Source: Peromyscus leucopus (lineage: Eukaryota; Chordata; Mammalia; Rodentia; Cricetidae). Taken from it: a DNA stretch of 64,000 bases. Position numbers and translations under genes: made by a program. Shown here piece by piece: positions 45,773-55,649 of the stretch (within the stretch, counting starts at the first letter, position 1; each line of letters begins with the position of its first letter). The stretch is taken from the NCBI RefSeq assembly GCF_004664715.2, contig NC_051069.1:252001-316000 (forward strand), written 5' to 3'. The notes beneath the pieces were generated by a model that worked only from the letters and a program-made list of their open reading frames with translations, searched no databases and was not told the origin of the DNA.

Positions 45773-46326
45773 CTTTACTACAGCTTGAATAGAGCCTGTC
45801 AGGGGTTTCAGAGACAAGAACCTTGTACGTCAAAACCCCGATTGAGCATAGCTGTTTACAGCCCAACAGTCCACAGGTGACTGGGCTACAGCCAAATCGG
45901 ACATCAAAATGGCAGAGCTTAGAAGGCAGCCAGCTCCTCACTGTGGCATGCAAATCCAAGTGATGGATTCAGACTGAGAAGTGTCTGTTTTCCTGTCCCC
46001 AGCATATCTGCATAGCCGTGCAGCACGCATGCACCTAAGAACTAGATCCAAACTTTTACGCAAAATAGTGAACACTTCTGCTAAGAGTCAGGTATACTGG
46101 CTTCAGAAGTAGCATGGTGAAGCCACTGTGCTTCTTAATGTGCTTGCCAGATTCGTTTCTTCCAGAGCAATGGAAAGCCAGGGAAAGGGGGGTCTGCAGC
46201 TGGCTGACTCAGACCACAGAATGAAAGGACCAGGAAGGTGGATGGGAGACAGAGGATGCACTTGGGATGGATGGAAGGAGAGCAGAGTGGGACAGAGGTC
46301 TCACTGAACCCAGAGCGAGACCCATC
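45773..46326. other. Unassigned sequence
   Basis: No gene or repeat recognised. Confidence 0.4.
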
Positions 46327-46449
46327 TAGCTCGGCCTCCAACGTGCTGCAACTACAGGTGTGCACTGCCAGGCTTTGGGGGAGACTGGGGTTCTCAGATC
46401 TGCTCCTCATGACAGCATGCTTACTGACTGAGTCATCTCTCCAGCCCCC
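46327..46449 (-). mobile_element. SINE fragment (B1/B4-like)
   Basis: 'cctccaacgtgctgcaacta' and 'actgagtcatctctccagcc' in antisense B4-like order. Confidence 0.6.
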
Positions 46450-46689
46450 ACGCTGCCCTTTTTAAGAGACAGAGTCTGGAACATTAACACGTGAGAACGC
46501 TGGCTAAGGTGCCAATCCACGCTCCAGCTTCTTTGTTTCAGAAGTTCAGTGTTTCCCTCCAGACAGGTGATTCTCAACACTTCCTTCCCCTTCCATGTCA
46601 GAGCTCCCACCCCGGCAAGTGCCACTGCCTGGCAAAACCCTGGGAAAAGGCTCGAGACCTTGATAGTTGTGAGGAGAATTTAATCCAAC

Positions 46690-46925
46690 GAGGCAGCCAG
46701 CGGTACTGCTAGCTCACGTTGCTTCTTCGTGCATTGGATGGCGCGGCTGCCTCTCGCACCTGGCGGCGGCTGCGGCTCTGATCTCCTTGGTATACGGGCT
46801 GCAGCACCTGTTGACCACAAGGGTGCGGTTCCTGTCTTGGCCTCATCTTGCTGACTGTTGCTGCGATAGTCTAACCACAGCTTTGCAGCTGCGGTGCTGG
46901 CCGCCATCCCAGGTACAGGGGCACA
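46690..46925. other. Small GC- and CpG-rich segment with overlapping open frames
   Basis: Locally GC-rich with several CpGs, unlike its surroundings. A minus-strand frame starts at a Met ('MAASTAAAKLWLDYR') and runs 75 codons; a plus-strand frame of similar length is also open. The GC-rich start resembles a first coding exon or its retrocopy, but I recognise no gene. Confidence 0.3.
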
Positions 46926-47135
46926 CGGCCCTCAGTGCGGCAGATGTCTCCCTCCCTCTTTGCTCATTCTCTCTCTCTCCCCTTCCCCCTCCCCGTGATG
47001 CTCATCACACTTCATCAGTTACTTAGGCGCGCCTCTCCCTCCTGGACCGCAAACTGTGTGAGGGAAGCATTGAGCCCTATCCAGCCTTTTTTCCCCTCTC
47101 ACACTGACCAGTGCTGACTTTGGAAGGAGGAAGGA

Positions 47136-47184
47136 AGAATGAATGAATGAATGAATGAATGAATGAATGAATGAATGAATGAAT
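47136..47184. repeat. (GAAT)n microsatellite
   Basis: About 12 tetranucleotide units. Confidence 0.97.
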
Positions 47185-47289
47185 GGAAATGTCCTCAGAG
47201 TTGTTTGTTGAAACTGTAATAACTCTTCATTCCTCCCGTATGGCACACTGTCTTTTGTTACTTTATTTTTCCCTTTGCCCTGGAAACAA

Positions 47290-48690
47290 TCGCTCTTGAT
47301 TATTGACTATTCATATCAATAGAATGAAAGACAAAGGCATGTGATCATCTCAACATGGCAGAGAAAGCATTTGGTAAGATTTAACATTTCTGTATGGTGA
47401 AAAGGAAGCAAAGCAGGAAGGCAGCTCCTCATTTTAAAAAGGGCCACATCACACTGGTAAGTCAGCATCATACTGAATGCAGCAAAAAGCGCAAGGCTTT
47501 CTCAGTGAAGACTGGAACTGATAGGGATGCCGGCCTTCACGTCTCATGCAAAACAGAACCGGAAGTGCAAGCTAGAGCAATCAGGAAAACGGAATAAGAA
47601 GTCACGCTATCACTGCTGTAGTTAATGAGAACTCTGAGAACCCCACCAAAGGCCTACAGAACTGATACACTCAGCAACATTGTTAAGAGTGAACTATCTG
47701 GAAAACAAACAAGAAAAGCAATCCCATTTCCAACATCTACAAAATATTTCCAACTTTAAATTTAACCAATAAGGTAAAAGATGTCTACAAAAACATTGAT
47801 GATTATTAAGAATATGCATGAAAACATGGAAAGACCTCTTGTGTTCATGGGTTGGCAATATTGTTAACATTCATACCACTCCAAGTGATCTACAAATTCA
47901 ATGAGATCTCTATCAAAATACCAACTACATTCTTCTCAGAGCTAGAAACAATCGCTAAAAATTGTATGGCATCACAGAGCACCCCCAAATAATTAAAGCA
48001 ATCTGGAGTCAAAATAAAGAAGCCATTGCACTATCTGATTTCAAAATATACTTACTACAAGATAGGGAAATTGTGCTGGGCTGCAGTGGTGCACGCCTTT
48101 AATCCCAGCACTCGGGAGGCAGAGCCAGGCGGATCTCTGTGAGTTCAAGGCCAGCCTGGGCTACCAAGTGAGCTCCAGGAAAGGCGCAAAGCTACACAGA
48201 GAAACCCTGTCTCGGAAAAAAAAAAAAAACAAAAACCAAAAAACAACAACAACAAAAAGAATTGTTTTGGATAAGACCCCATAGTCACAGATACCAAAAG
48301 CGAAACCACACAAATGAAATTCTTTATCAAGCTAAAACACTTTCTGTATGGCAGAATGGGAGAAAATACCTTCAGGCTATACACTAGATAGAGGGCTAAT
48401 GTAGAGCATGAACCGCACTCAATAGCAAAAATAAAAACAATAAAGAACCAGAATAAATAATCATGTAGAACTAAATAGATACTTCTCAAAGGAAGATATG
48501 CAAATGTCCAGTGGGTACATGGAAAACCATGTAAGACCTCCAGTTACTGTAGGCATGCAGGGCTGGTCAGTGGGTGTTAGTACAGACAGGAGAAATGGAC
48601 TCTGGTATTCTGTGGCATAGAGTGATCATAAGCAAGTGACAGTGTGCTGTATATTTAAAATAAAAACAAAATGAAAACAACCTAAAAGAT
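47290..48690 (+). repeat. Ancient L1 remnant, sense ORF2 and 3' region, interrupted by a B1
   Basis: Words such as 'aatgagatctctatcaaaat' and 'actatctgatttcaaaatat' are typical L1 ORF2. After the B1 it resumes with 'caaatgaaattctttatcaa'. All frames are broken. Confidence 0.75.
48077..48250 (+). mobile_element. Young B1 SINE
   Basis: Nearly identical to the B1 at 52143-52299, including 'gagctccaggaaaggcgcaa' and 'gctacacagagaaaccctgt'. Its low divergence suggests a recently active subfamily. Confidence 0.95.
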
Positions 48691-48691
48691 G

Positions 48692-48906
48692 GGGCTAGAG
48701 AGATGCTGCTGGGGACCTGGCTGCTCCTGCAGAGGACCCGGGTTCAATTCCCAGCACTCAACATGGAGGCTCACAACCGTCTCTAACTCCCATTCCAAGG
48801 GATCCAATGCCATCTTCTGTCCTCTGTGGGCATCGGACACACATGTGATACACATACAACCATGCAGGCAAAACACTCATATGCATAAAAACATTAATAA
48901 AAATTT
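48692..48906 (+). mobile_element. B2/B3 SINE
   Basis: 'tggggctagagagatgctgc', 'cagaggacccgggttcaatt' and an A-rich tail at 48886-48906. 48907-49058 is AT-rich and unassigned. Confidence 0.88.
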
Positions 48907-49058
48907 TTTAAAAATTGAGTGTTTTCATCACAAGAGAACAGGAGTCCTTCTGGAGATAGATGTGTGCCCTGCTTTGAATGTTATACAGTGCACACAAATG
49001 TTGAAGCACCACGTGGTACCCCATAAATCATATCAGTTTTGTGTGTTCAATAAATTAA

Positions 49059-49166
49059 AGCCAAGTGTGGTGGCTCATGCTTGAATTCCCATCACCCAGG
49101 AGGCTGAAGCAGAAAGATCACAAGTTCAAGGCAGGCTTCCACTACATAGTGAGTGTGAGGCACTGG

Positions 49167-49226
<60 letters not shown>
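49059..49226 (+). mobile_element. B1 SINE with long (CA)n tail
   Basis: 'gccaagtgtggtggctcatg' and 'caagttcaaggcaggcttcc'; (CA)n of ~28 units at 49171-49226. Confidence 0.8.
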
Positions 49227-49228
<2 letters not shown>

Positions 49229-49899
49229 CACATGTATCAGTTATTTAAAAGAGCTGCTGGGTTTCAGTTTGTCTAGACTTTTTTCCTTATGTGAACAGGG
49301 TGATGATGTCTAAGACAGTTCATGTCTTACCAAATGCTGTATCTTGAACACTTTTTTCATGCACTTAGCATCCATTTGCACATCTCCTTTGCTTATATTT
49401 TTTAATAAATATGTCCATGTTGCATTTCGATATTGAGCTGTAAAATTTGGTTCATTTTACAAGTATTACTTAGAAGTACTTTGCCCAGCTTGTAGGAAGA
49501 CTTTTTGTTTTCCAAACAGTGTTTCTTAAAGAAGAAAAGTTTAAAGCATGGCCCACATGACCTGATAAGTCTTTGCCTAACTCAAAGTCACAGGGGTTCT
49601 GCCTGAGCTTCCTTCTAGAATCACAGTGTTAGTTTTGCATGTAGGCCTCTGATTCCTTTGAGATGAGTTTTGTGTGTGGTGTGAGGAAGGTAAGGAAGGG
49701 CTCAAGTTCTTTAGCAAAGGAAGGAGGTCGATGAATACAGGCAACAGGTAACCAGCTCCACTCCATTTCCCAAGGACAAAAGACCACCCTTTCTTCAGAG
49801 AACTGTTTTATAATGCTGCTCCATAATTGACTGACAACAGATACACATATCCATTTCTGAACTATCTCTTCCTTCACACTGATTTAATTGCCTGTCTAC
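49227..49899. other. Unassigned AT-rich sequence
   Basis: May belong to the old minus-strand L1 that is recognisable from 49900; no other feature. Confidence 0.35.
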
Positions 49900-50127
49900 G
49901 CCAGTACTACACTGCACTGATTTCTGAAATCTTGTAGTAAGTCGGGAAATCAGGCAGGATGACCCGCCCCTCCCCCCAGTTTTGCTCTTCTTTGCAACAT
50001 TTTATTTACTTATTTTTGTTTGTTGTCTTGTTTGCTATTTTAAGTGTTCTCTATTTTCTTCTACATTTTAAAATCAGTTTGCCAATGACTACAAATAGCC
50101 TACTGGACTCTTCATGGGAACTTTGTT
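49900..50127 (-). repeat. Ancient L1 remnant, host of the chimeric insertion (left part)
   Basis: Antisense ORF2-like: 'agtaagtcgggaaatcaggc' and 'gccaatgactacaaatagcc'. It continues beyond the insertion at 54205 ('aatttggggagtattgccat'), in register with L1 ORF2. Confidence 0.65.
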
Positions 50128-50140
50128 GACTCTAGTTTTT
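50128..50140. repeat. Target-site duplication, left copy (gactctagttttt)
   Basis: Exact 13-bp partner of 54192-54204, next to the insert's poly(A) (poly-T on this strand). Confidence 0.85.
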
Positions 50141-52488
50141 GTTTTTTTTTAAATGTCATGATTTTAGTTTTTATTTGTCTATTTTTTTTTCCCCATCACA
50201 GGCAATTTATTTTGTTCTATTCATTCACAGTTAATACAGAAAATACTTGGAAACATTTCCATATAATGTTTGACACAGAAATCATCAAATAGAAGTATAC
50301 AATGTTGACAGGAGGCAGTGCATTTATAATTTATAAGCCCAAATATATTTATAAATTAGAAATGGAAAGATCTACAAACGAAATTATGAAGGTTCACCAA
50401 AGTCATTTAATCTGTCAGTTTCTCATTCATTTTTATGTCTTAATAATATTCTATTGTATGAATAAGCCGCAGTTTATTTCTCTCCAGTATTTGATAGCTA
50501 TTTGAGTTGTTTTAACTTTTTTACTATTAGCAACACACTGCTGTAAACCTTCATGTACATGTTTCATAGGTGCACATTTTCAGTAGTTTGAGGATATATT
50601 CCTAAGGGTAGAATTGTTGAGTAACAGAGTAACAATGTTTTGCATTTTGACCAACCACCAAACTGTTTTGCCAAAGTGGCACACCATTTTACAATCTCAC
50701 CAAATCCTTGTTTTTAAGGCTCTGATTTTTGTACAAAAGCATTCAATCATTCTGTCAGACCAAACCAGGAAAAGTAAGCTATAGTTCAGAGCTGTTCTAT
50801 TCCATTTACTATGCAAAGCCATTCTTGGCGTTTGCAACTCTCAGCCCTTTTGAGTATTCTTGCAGTGTTCACCTTTTCCTCCACCACTTTTTTTTTCTTC
50901 TTTTTTTCTGGTTTATTTCTATCTATTACAAATGTATAAAAAATCCTCCATCAACGCTGCTGATAGCAGCAGAACCTTGAGAAATATACCTTTGGTTTGC
51001 CTCAGAAAAGGAACACATATTGCACTGTAAAGTTTATAAAATTGGTGCAAAACATTGTGATAATGTTACAATACCAGTTTTAAGAGTTCAGTGACTAATG
51101 AGGAGCCGATGGGATACATGCAGAACTGTGAAAGCGATCTCACTTAGCCAGCTGTACACGTAGACTGTAAATCTACATTCAGATCATTTCTGAACTAAGA
51201 CTATCATCTCAGTTTATCTGTTGAGGTCAACCAGGAAACCCTAGAATATACCTTGATTTTTGCAAAAAAACAAAATAGGGGGAGGAGTTTCTTCAGCATT
51301 TCAGTCCACGAGTAACAGTATCCTAACAGGCAAAGTGTTCTCTCACTGTCAACATAGAATGAACTGCTGCTGGAGGTCAACTTGGGCTTTAATTTGCATT
51401 AGCACTTACATGCATAGTAGTCCAAGTTGTTGACCTCATGACTTTTAAAAGTAACTCTAAAAAAGTAAAATGGCCCTTCTTGGAAGACTAAAGAAAGACA
51501 TCCAGCCACAGTTGTAAAAAGTCTCATCAAAACAATATACCCTTTTATGAATTACACCTCAATTAAAAAAAAAAGTAGCCCCAAATAAGAAGCAGCTCTG
51601 AAAAAGAAAATATAACTTAAGATATTTGAAAAAAACAAGGTGAATACAGGTTCAAAAGTAATTAAGATACATTTTCTTAAGGCTATCTAGAATTAGGCTT
51701 TAAAGAATTCTACCATTTCAAGTTTACCCCTAGTTACTAGATACCTATTTACAAGCAAGATGTTCACCTTTTTTGTTCCTTTATCAAGAGAAAAATCTAC
51801 CTTCAGACTATGAGGGTGGTGATGGGGAGGGACTAGAAAACAAGATTCAAACAATCCCATGCAAATATCACATTTTTCAAATGGAAGAACTCCAAACTGC
51901 ACTAGAAGTTCCAATCACTAAGACACTTTCCATTGAAATGATTTAAGTACAACTACATGGCACCAAGGTTTAGGCCTAATATAGGCCTGACAACCAAGTC
52001 CTTGTTTTCTGGAAGAAAGGCCTCAAAAGTCCCACTCAATTCCGCATAACAATACTTCAAAGATCAATTAGGTTTTCCTTTCCTTAATATTTTTGTTTTT
52101 GACTTCTAATCTTAAAGACTAGATTAAAACTTAGCTCATTCCGGCCGGGCGTTGGTGGCGCACGCCTTTAATCCCAGCACTCGGGAGGCAGAGCCAGGCG
52201 GATCTCTGTGAGTTCGAGGCCAGCCTGGGCTACCAAGTGAGCTCCAGGAAAGGCGCAAAGCTACACAGAGAAACCCTGTCTCGAAAAACCAAAAAAAAAA
52301 AAACTTAGCTCATTCCCCAGAAGGCATTGCTTCCCTTTGCTCTATGAAAGAGTCCACCAAGACCTCTTCCTCAAAACCATCTAGCCCCCAGCCTCCAGCC
52401 TATGCTTGTGATGCATCTTTCTCAACATCCTGAAAAGGTAATGTAGCTAAAATATGCTCATAAACATTAAAACTAGTTGTTAGAAAGA
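50141..52488 (-). pseudogene. 3'-UTR-like tail of the chimera, parent transcript unidentified
   Basis: AT-rich, no reading frame beyond ~75 codons. Three sense AATAAA signals occur: about 50171 before the terminal poly(A), about 50208 before GGGG and nine A's, and about 50914 before an A-rich stretch at 50883-50911. Around 50300-50720 it includes sequence resembling the 3' end of an old L1 in the same orientation. Near 52430 a sense CCTTTTCAG/GATGTTGAG looks like an intron-exon border followed by nine codons and a stop. If real, the tail would include part of a last intron. That is speculative. Confidence 0.5.
52143..52299 (+). mobile_element. Young B1 SINE with 17-bp target-site duplication
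   Basis: Complete B1 from 'ggccgggcgttggtggcgca' to poly(A). aaaacttagctcattcc occurs at 52126-52142 and 52300-52316. It post-dates the chimeric insertion. Confidence 0.97.
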
Positions 52489-53235
52489 CGTGCCTTTGAG
52501 TTGGTATTCTTCTCCTTCTTCTATCCCTATTATTCTTAGGTTTGGTCTTTTCATGGTGTTCCAAATTTCCTGGACGTTTTGTGTTACGACTTTTTTGTCT
52601 TTAGTGTTTTCTTTGACTGACGAATCTATTTTCTCTATCGTGTCTTCAGTGTCAGAGATTCTCTGTTCCATCTCTTGCAATCGGTTGGTTACGCTTGTTT
52701 CTGTAGTTCCTGTTCGTTTTGTTAGGATTTCTATTTCCAGCATTCCCTCAGCATGTGTTTTCTTTATTGTCTCAAATTCATTTTTCAGATCTTGGAATGT
52801 TTCTTTCATCTGTTTAATTGCTTTTTCTTGGCTTGATTTGATTTCTTCCCATTTTTTGTTCGTTTTTTCTTCCATTTCTTTAAGGGAGTTTTTTATTTCC
52901 TCTTTAATGGAGTTTTTCATTTCCTCTTTAAGGGAAGTTTTTATTTCCTCTTTAAGAGAGTTTTTCATTTCCTCTTTAAAGAAAGTTTTTATTTCCTCTT
53001 TAAGGGAGTTTTTCATTTCCTCTTTAAGGAAAGTTTTTATTTCCTCATTGAGGGAATGTTTTATTTCTTCTTTAAGGGCCTCTATCATCTTCTTAAAGTC
53101 ATTTTTAGGGTTGATCTCTTCTGTTTCTTCTGTCATGGTATGTTTAGGTCTTGTAGGTGTAGAATCACTACGTTCTGATGTTGCCATATAGGTCTTTATG
53201 TTGTTGCCTGTATTTTTGCACTGGCGTCTACTCAT
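52480..53235 (-). pseudogene. L1 ORF1 protein, truncated, with expanded coiled coil
   Basis: ORF1p is the trimeric RNA-binding chaperone of the L1 particle. Starting 'MSRRQCKNTG', residues ~45-115 contain 16-residue tandem units of the form SLKEEIKTxxKEEMKN. Next come a coiled coil (to ~residue 215) and the start of the RNA-recognition domain ('RIIGIEEGEEYQLKG'). L1 sequence stops after 'KGT' and the frame ends three residues on. The rest of the RNA-recognition domain and the C-terminal domain are missing, so a functional protein is not expected. No frameshift or stop lies before the junction. Confidence 0.95.
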
Positions 53236-54191
53236 CTCTTCCTCTGTGAGGTGCAGGTGGTGTCTGTGTCTGAGAGTGCCTCTCTTGTTCTAATTTTTAG
53301 TCTTGGTTTAGTAGGAGTTCTTGGTTAAATTGGTGCTATTGGGCTGTTTCTTCAGGGACAGCTGATTTCAGTCGGTGAATTATATACTTATGATTCTGGT
53401 GATCTGGTTTGGTGACTAGTCGGGTAGCACCTTCTTCTGTGTTCCCAGGTCACGTTTTGTTCGTCAACTCCTCAGCTGATCTTGTTTCTTCAGACTTCAA
53501 ACTGTAGGCATCTGAATCCTCTCCCAGATGGGTTTCAGCTGAGCAGGGTAGTCTCACCAACACCTCCAAGTTGTTGGGTTTCACAGGATCAGCAGTTGGG
53601 CCCTGGGTTGTCCCCAGACGGAGTGTCCAGACTCGCCCTGGTTCCGACCCACGGAGATAGCCTCTTCCCCAGGTGTTGGGGCTAGGGGCGTCCCCGTTCC
53701 AAGCTGTGTCGGCCACTCTCCGTCCCCGGGCCTGTCCATCCCTGTGGCCCGCCGCCACAGGCCCACCTGCGTCCACTTGTCTCTGCCACTGGGCCTGTAT
53801 GTCCCTGTCAACTGCCGCTGGGTCTGTCTGCCTCTGCTTGCGGCCAACGGGCCTGTATGTCTCTGCCAGCTGCCACCGCGGGCCTACCTACCTCTGCTTG
53901 TCACTGCTGCCGGGCCCATCCACCTCTGCGAACTGCCACCAGGCCTGTATGTCTCTGCTGGTTGCCGCTGGGCCTGTATGTCCCTGTCGGCCGCTGCCAC
54001 CAGGCCCTTCCACCTCCGTGAGTCGCCGACCTGCGTCCACCTGTCTCCGCCGCGTGGCCTGTCTACTTCTGTGGGCCGCCGCAGGGCCTGAATGTCTCTG
54101 TCAGCCGCGGGCGCCAGGCCCGTCCACCTCCGTCTGCTTATCTCCGCCGCAGGGCCTGTCCACCTCTGTGGGCTGCCGCTGGGCCTGAATC
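53236..54191 (-). promoter_or_regulatory. L1 5' UTR (internal promoter) with degenerate ~30-bp tandem units
   Basis: 54191 down to ~53745 is GC-rich and built of about a dozen 28-33-bp units recurring as 'gggcctgtatgtctctg...ctgcc' on the plus strand. A ~500-bp non-repeated stretch then leads to ORF1. Rodent L1 promoters are often monomeric arrays. It begins exactly at the target-site duplication, so the 5' end is essentially complete. A ~75-bp part (53468-53545) resembles part of the LTR at 13639-14149. Confidence 0.8.
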
Positions 54192-54204
54192 GACTCTAGT
54201 TTTT
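54192..54204. repeat. Target-site duplication, right copy (gactctagttttt)
   Basis: Exact partner of 50128-50140. Outside it the host L1 resumes. Confidence 0.85.
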
Positions 54205-54430
54205 AATTTGGGGAGTATTGCCATCCGAACACAGCTAACGCTTCCCATTCATCACATGGTTTATAACTCCTAATTTCTCCTGACAGGGGTTTAAAGTTTT
54301 CAGTGTGATGACCTTATTCCTTCATTCATTCCTAAATATTTTAATCTTCAAATGCTATTGTGAACGGGAAGGGTTTCTTAGTTTCATTATTAAATTGTCA
54401 CATTGGAAAATAAATAGATAAATACATTGA
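54205..54430 (-). repeat. Ancient L1 remnant, host of the chimeric insertion (right part)
   Basis: 'aatttggggagtattgccat' and 'cctaaatattttaatcttca' read as antisense ORF2 continuing from 50127. Confidence 0.65.
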
Positions 54431-54439
54431 AAATTAAAA

Positions 54440-54596
54440 GTGGGGTAGAGAGACGGCTCGGCTGTTCAAAGCACTTTGCCACCAAGCCTGATGACCGAAG
54501 TCTGAGCCTTGGGATCCATGAAGTGAAAAGTTATAACCAGTTCCTCCAAGATGCCCTCTGACCTTCACAGGCTTGCTGAGCCTCACAGGTATACCT

Positions 54597-54600
<4 letters not shown>
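54440..54600 (+). mobile_element. B2/B3-type SINE
   Basis: 'ggggtagagagacggctcgg', 'accaagcctgatgaccgaag' and 'gatgccctctgaccttcaca', running into a CA tail. Confidence 0.75.
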
Positions 54601-54635
<35 letters not shown>

Positions 54636-54765
54636 ACATGGAAGAACTGTGAGAATGACCTTATATTCTGTGGCCTTACATACACATGCCTCATACACAC
54701 ACGCACACACACACATGGAAGGACTGTGAGAATGACCTTATATTCTGTGGCCTTACATACACATG

Positions 54766-54814
<49 letters not shown>

Positions 54815-54915
54815 GATTGTGAGAATGACCTTATATTCTGTGGCCTTACATACACATGCTTCATGCCCACCCCCATGGAAGGACTGTTAGAATGACCTTA
54901 TATTCTGTGGTCGTG
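54601..54915. repeat. Tandem array of ~50-bp unit separated by (CA)n
   Basis: Four copies of a unit containing 'ggactgtgagaatgacctta' and 'tattctgtggccttacatac', at about 54640, 54718, 54812 and 54877. Each of the first three is preceded by a CA tract of different length. The unit and the CA tract seem to have duplicated together. Confidence 0.95.
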
Positions 54916-55120
54916 CTAACCTTGCTTCTTGCTCATATTTTTGTTTTGCTTTTAATAGATTCCCTAGGGCTCTTTCAAAGATGAAAGAGAATTAAGATTC
55001 TCCTGCGAGAAAACAAGCAAGCAAGCAAGCAAACAAACAAACAAAAAAACCCTCTCTATCACAATGTCAACCATAACAGCTTGAAAAAAAAAAACAACAA
55101 ACCTCTAACAACAACAAAAT
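54916..55120. other. Unassigned A-rich sequence
   Basis: Contains (CAAG)/(CAAA) runs at about 55014-55045. Confidence 0.4.
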
Positions 55121-55300
55121 CAACCCGGAGTCTCATGTAGCCCAGGCTGGCCTAGAAGGAGGATGAGCTTTGATCTCCTGCCTCGCCTGCCTTATGCTGG
55201 AACGACAGGTATGTATACACTTCTGGTTTATATACAGTGCTGGAGGTTGAACCTGCAAGCTAGACAGACACAGCCAGCTGAGCTACATCATCAACCCTGA
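55121..55300 (-). mobile_element. RSINE/B4-like SINE
   Basis: 'gagtctcatgtagcccaggc', 'tatacagtgctggaggttga' and 'agctgagctacatcatcaac'. Confidence 0.7.
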
Positions 55301-55387
55301 GTTTAACCTTTGTTATATGCTGAGATTCTGTTTTAGAAATAATTTGAATACACAAAGTCTATTTTCCCATTTGTTTCTTTGTTTTTG

Positions 55388-55513
55388 AAGGAACATCTCA
55401 TAGTGTAGCCTTAGTAGACCTAGAACTCACTGTGTAGACCAGGCTGGCCCCAAATTCATGGAGATCTACAGTCCCTTCCTCCTGAGTGCTGGGATTAAAG
55501 GAGTTTTACCTGC
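55388..55513 (-). mobile_element. B1 SINE, diverged
   Basis: 'gaactcactgtgtagaccag', 'gctggccccaaattcatgga' and 'gagtgctgggattaaaggag'. Confidence 0.8.
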
Positions 55514-55649
55514 TTGTCCTTTTGTCTTGCAGATGAGGAGAAAAACTGGTCTCAGAACCCCTGAGTGAGTTTGATCTGTGGTTTAAAATAAACAATACCA
55601 AAGCAAAATAAAATAAGACATAAGTATACAAAAGAAGGGAGTGAGCCAA

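Larger units (their letters stand above)
50141..54191 (-). mobile_element. Chimeric L1 retrotransposition: L1 5' end joined to a non-L1 transcript tail
   Basis: One 4.05-kb insertion bounded by a 13-bp duplication. In sense (minus) order it has an L1 5' UTR beginning at 54191, the L1 ORF1 start (53235) cut off at about 52489, ~2.35 kb of non-coding 3'-UTR-like DNA, AATAAA (about 50171-50176) and a poly(A) run (50141-50150). The sense integration site reads CCAAATT/AAAAACTAGAGTC, matching the L1 endonuclease preference TT/AAAA. ORF2 and the L1 3' UTR are absent. Likely origins are template switching during target-primed reverse transcription, or an L1-initiated read-through or spliced transcript. 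A young B1 later landed inside it. Confidence 0.8.

Noticed and set aside
50883..50918. Independent processed pseudogene ending at the internal AATAAA and A-rich run
   Set aside because: No matching target-site duplication on either side of this internal tail, whereas the outer 13-bp repeat accounts for the whole segment.
52490..53191. 233-codon plus-strand frame opposite L1 ORF1
   Set aside because: It is the antisense shadow of the ORF1 coiled-coil coding strand; its Ser/Phe/Ile-rich content reflects the complement of Lys/Glu codons.
53673..54188. 171- and 115-codon Cys/Pro-rich plus-strand frames
   Set aside because: Translated L1 5'-UTR tandem units on the antisense strand.
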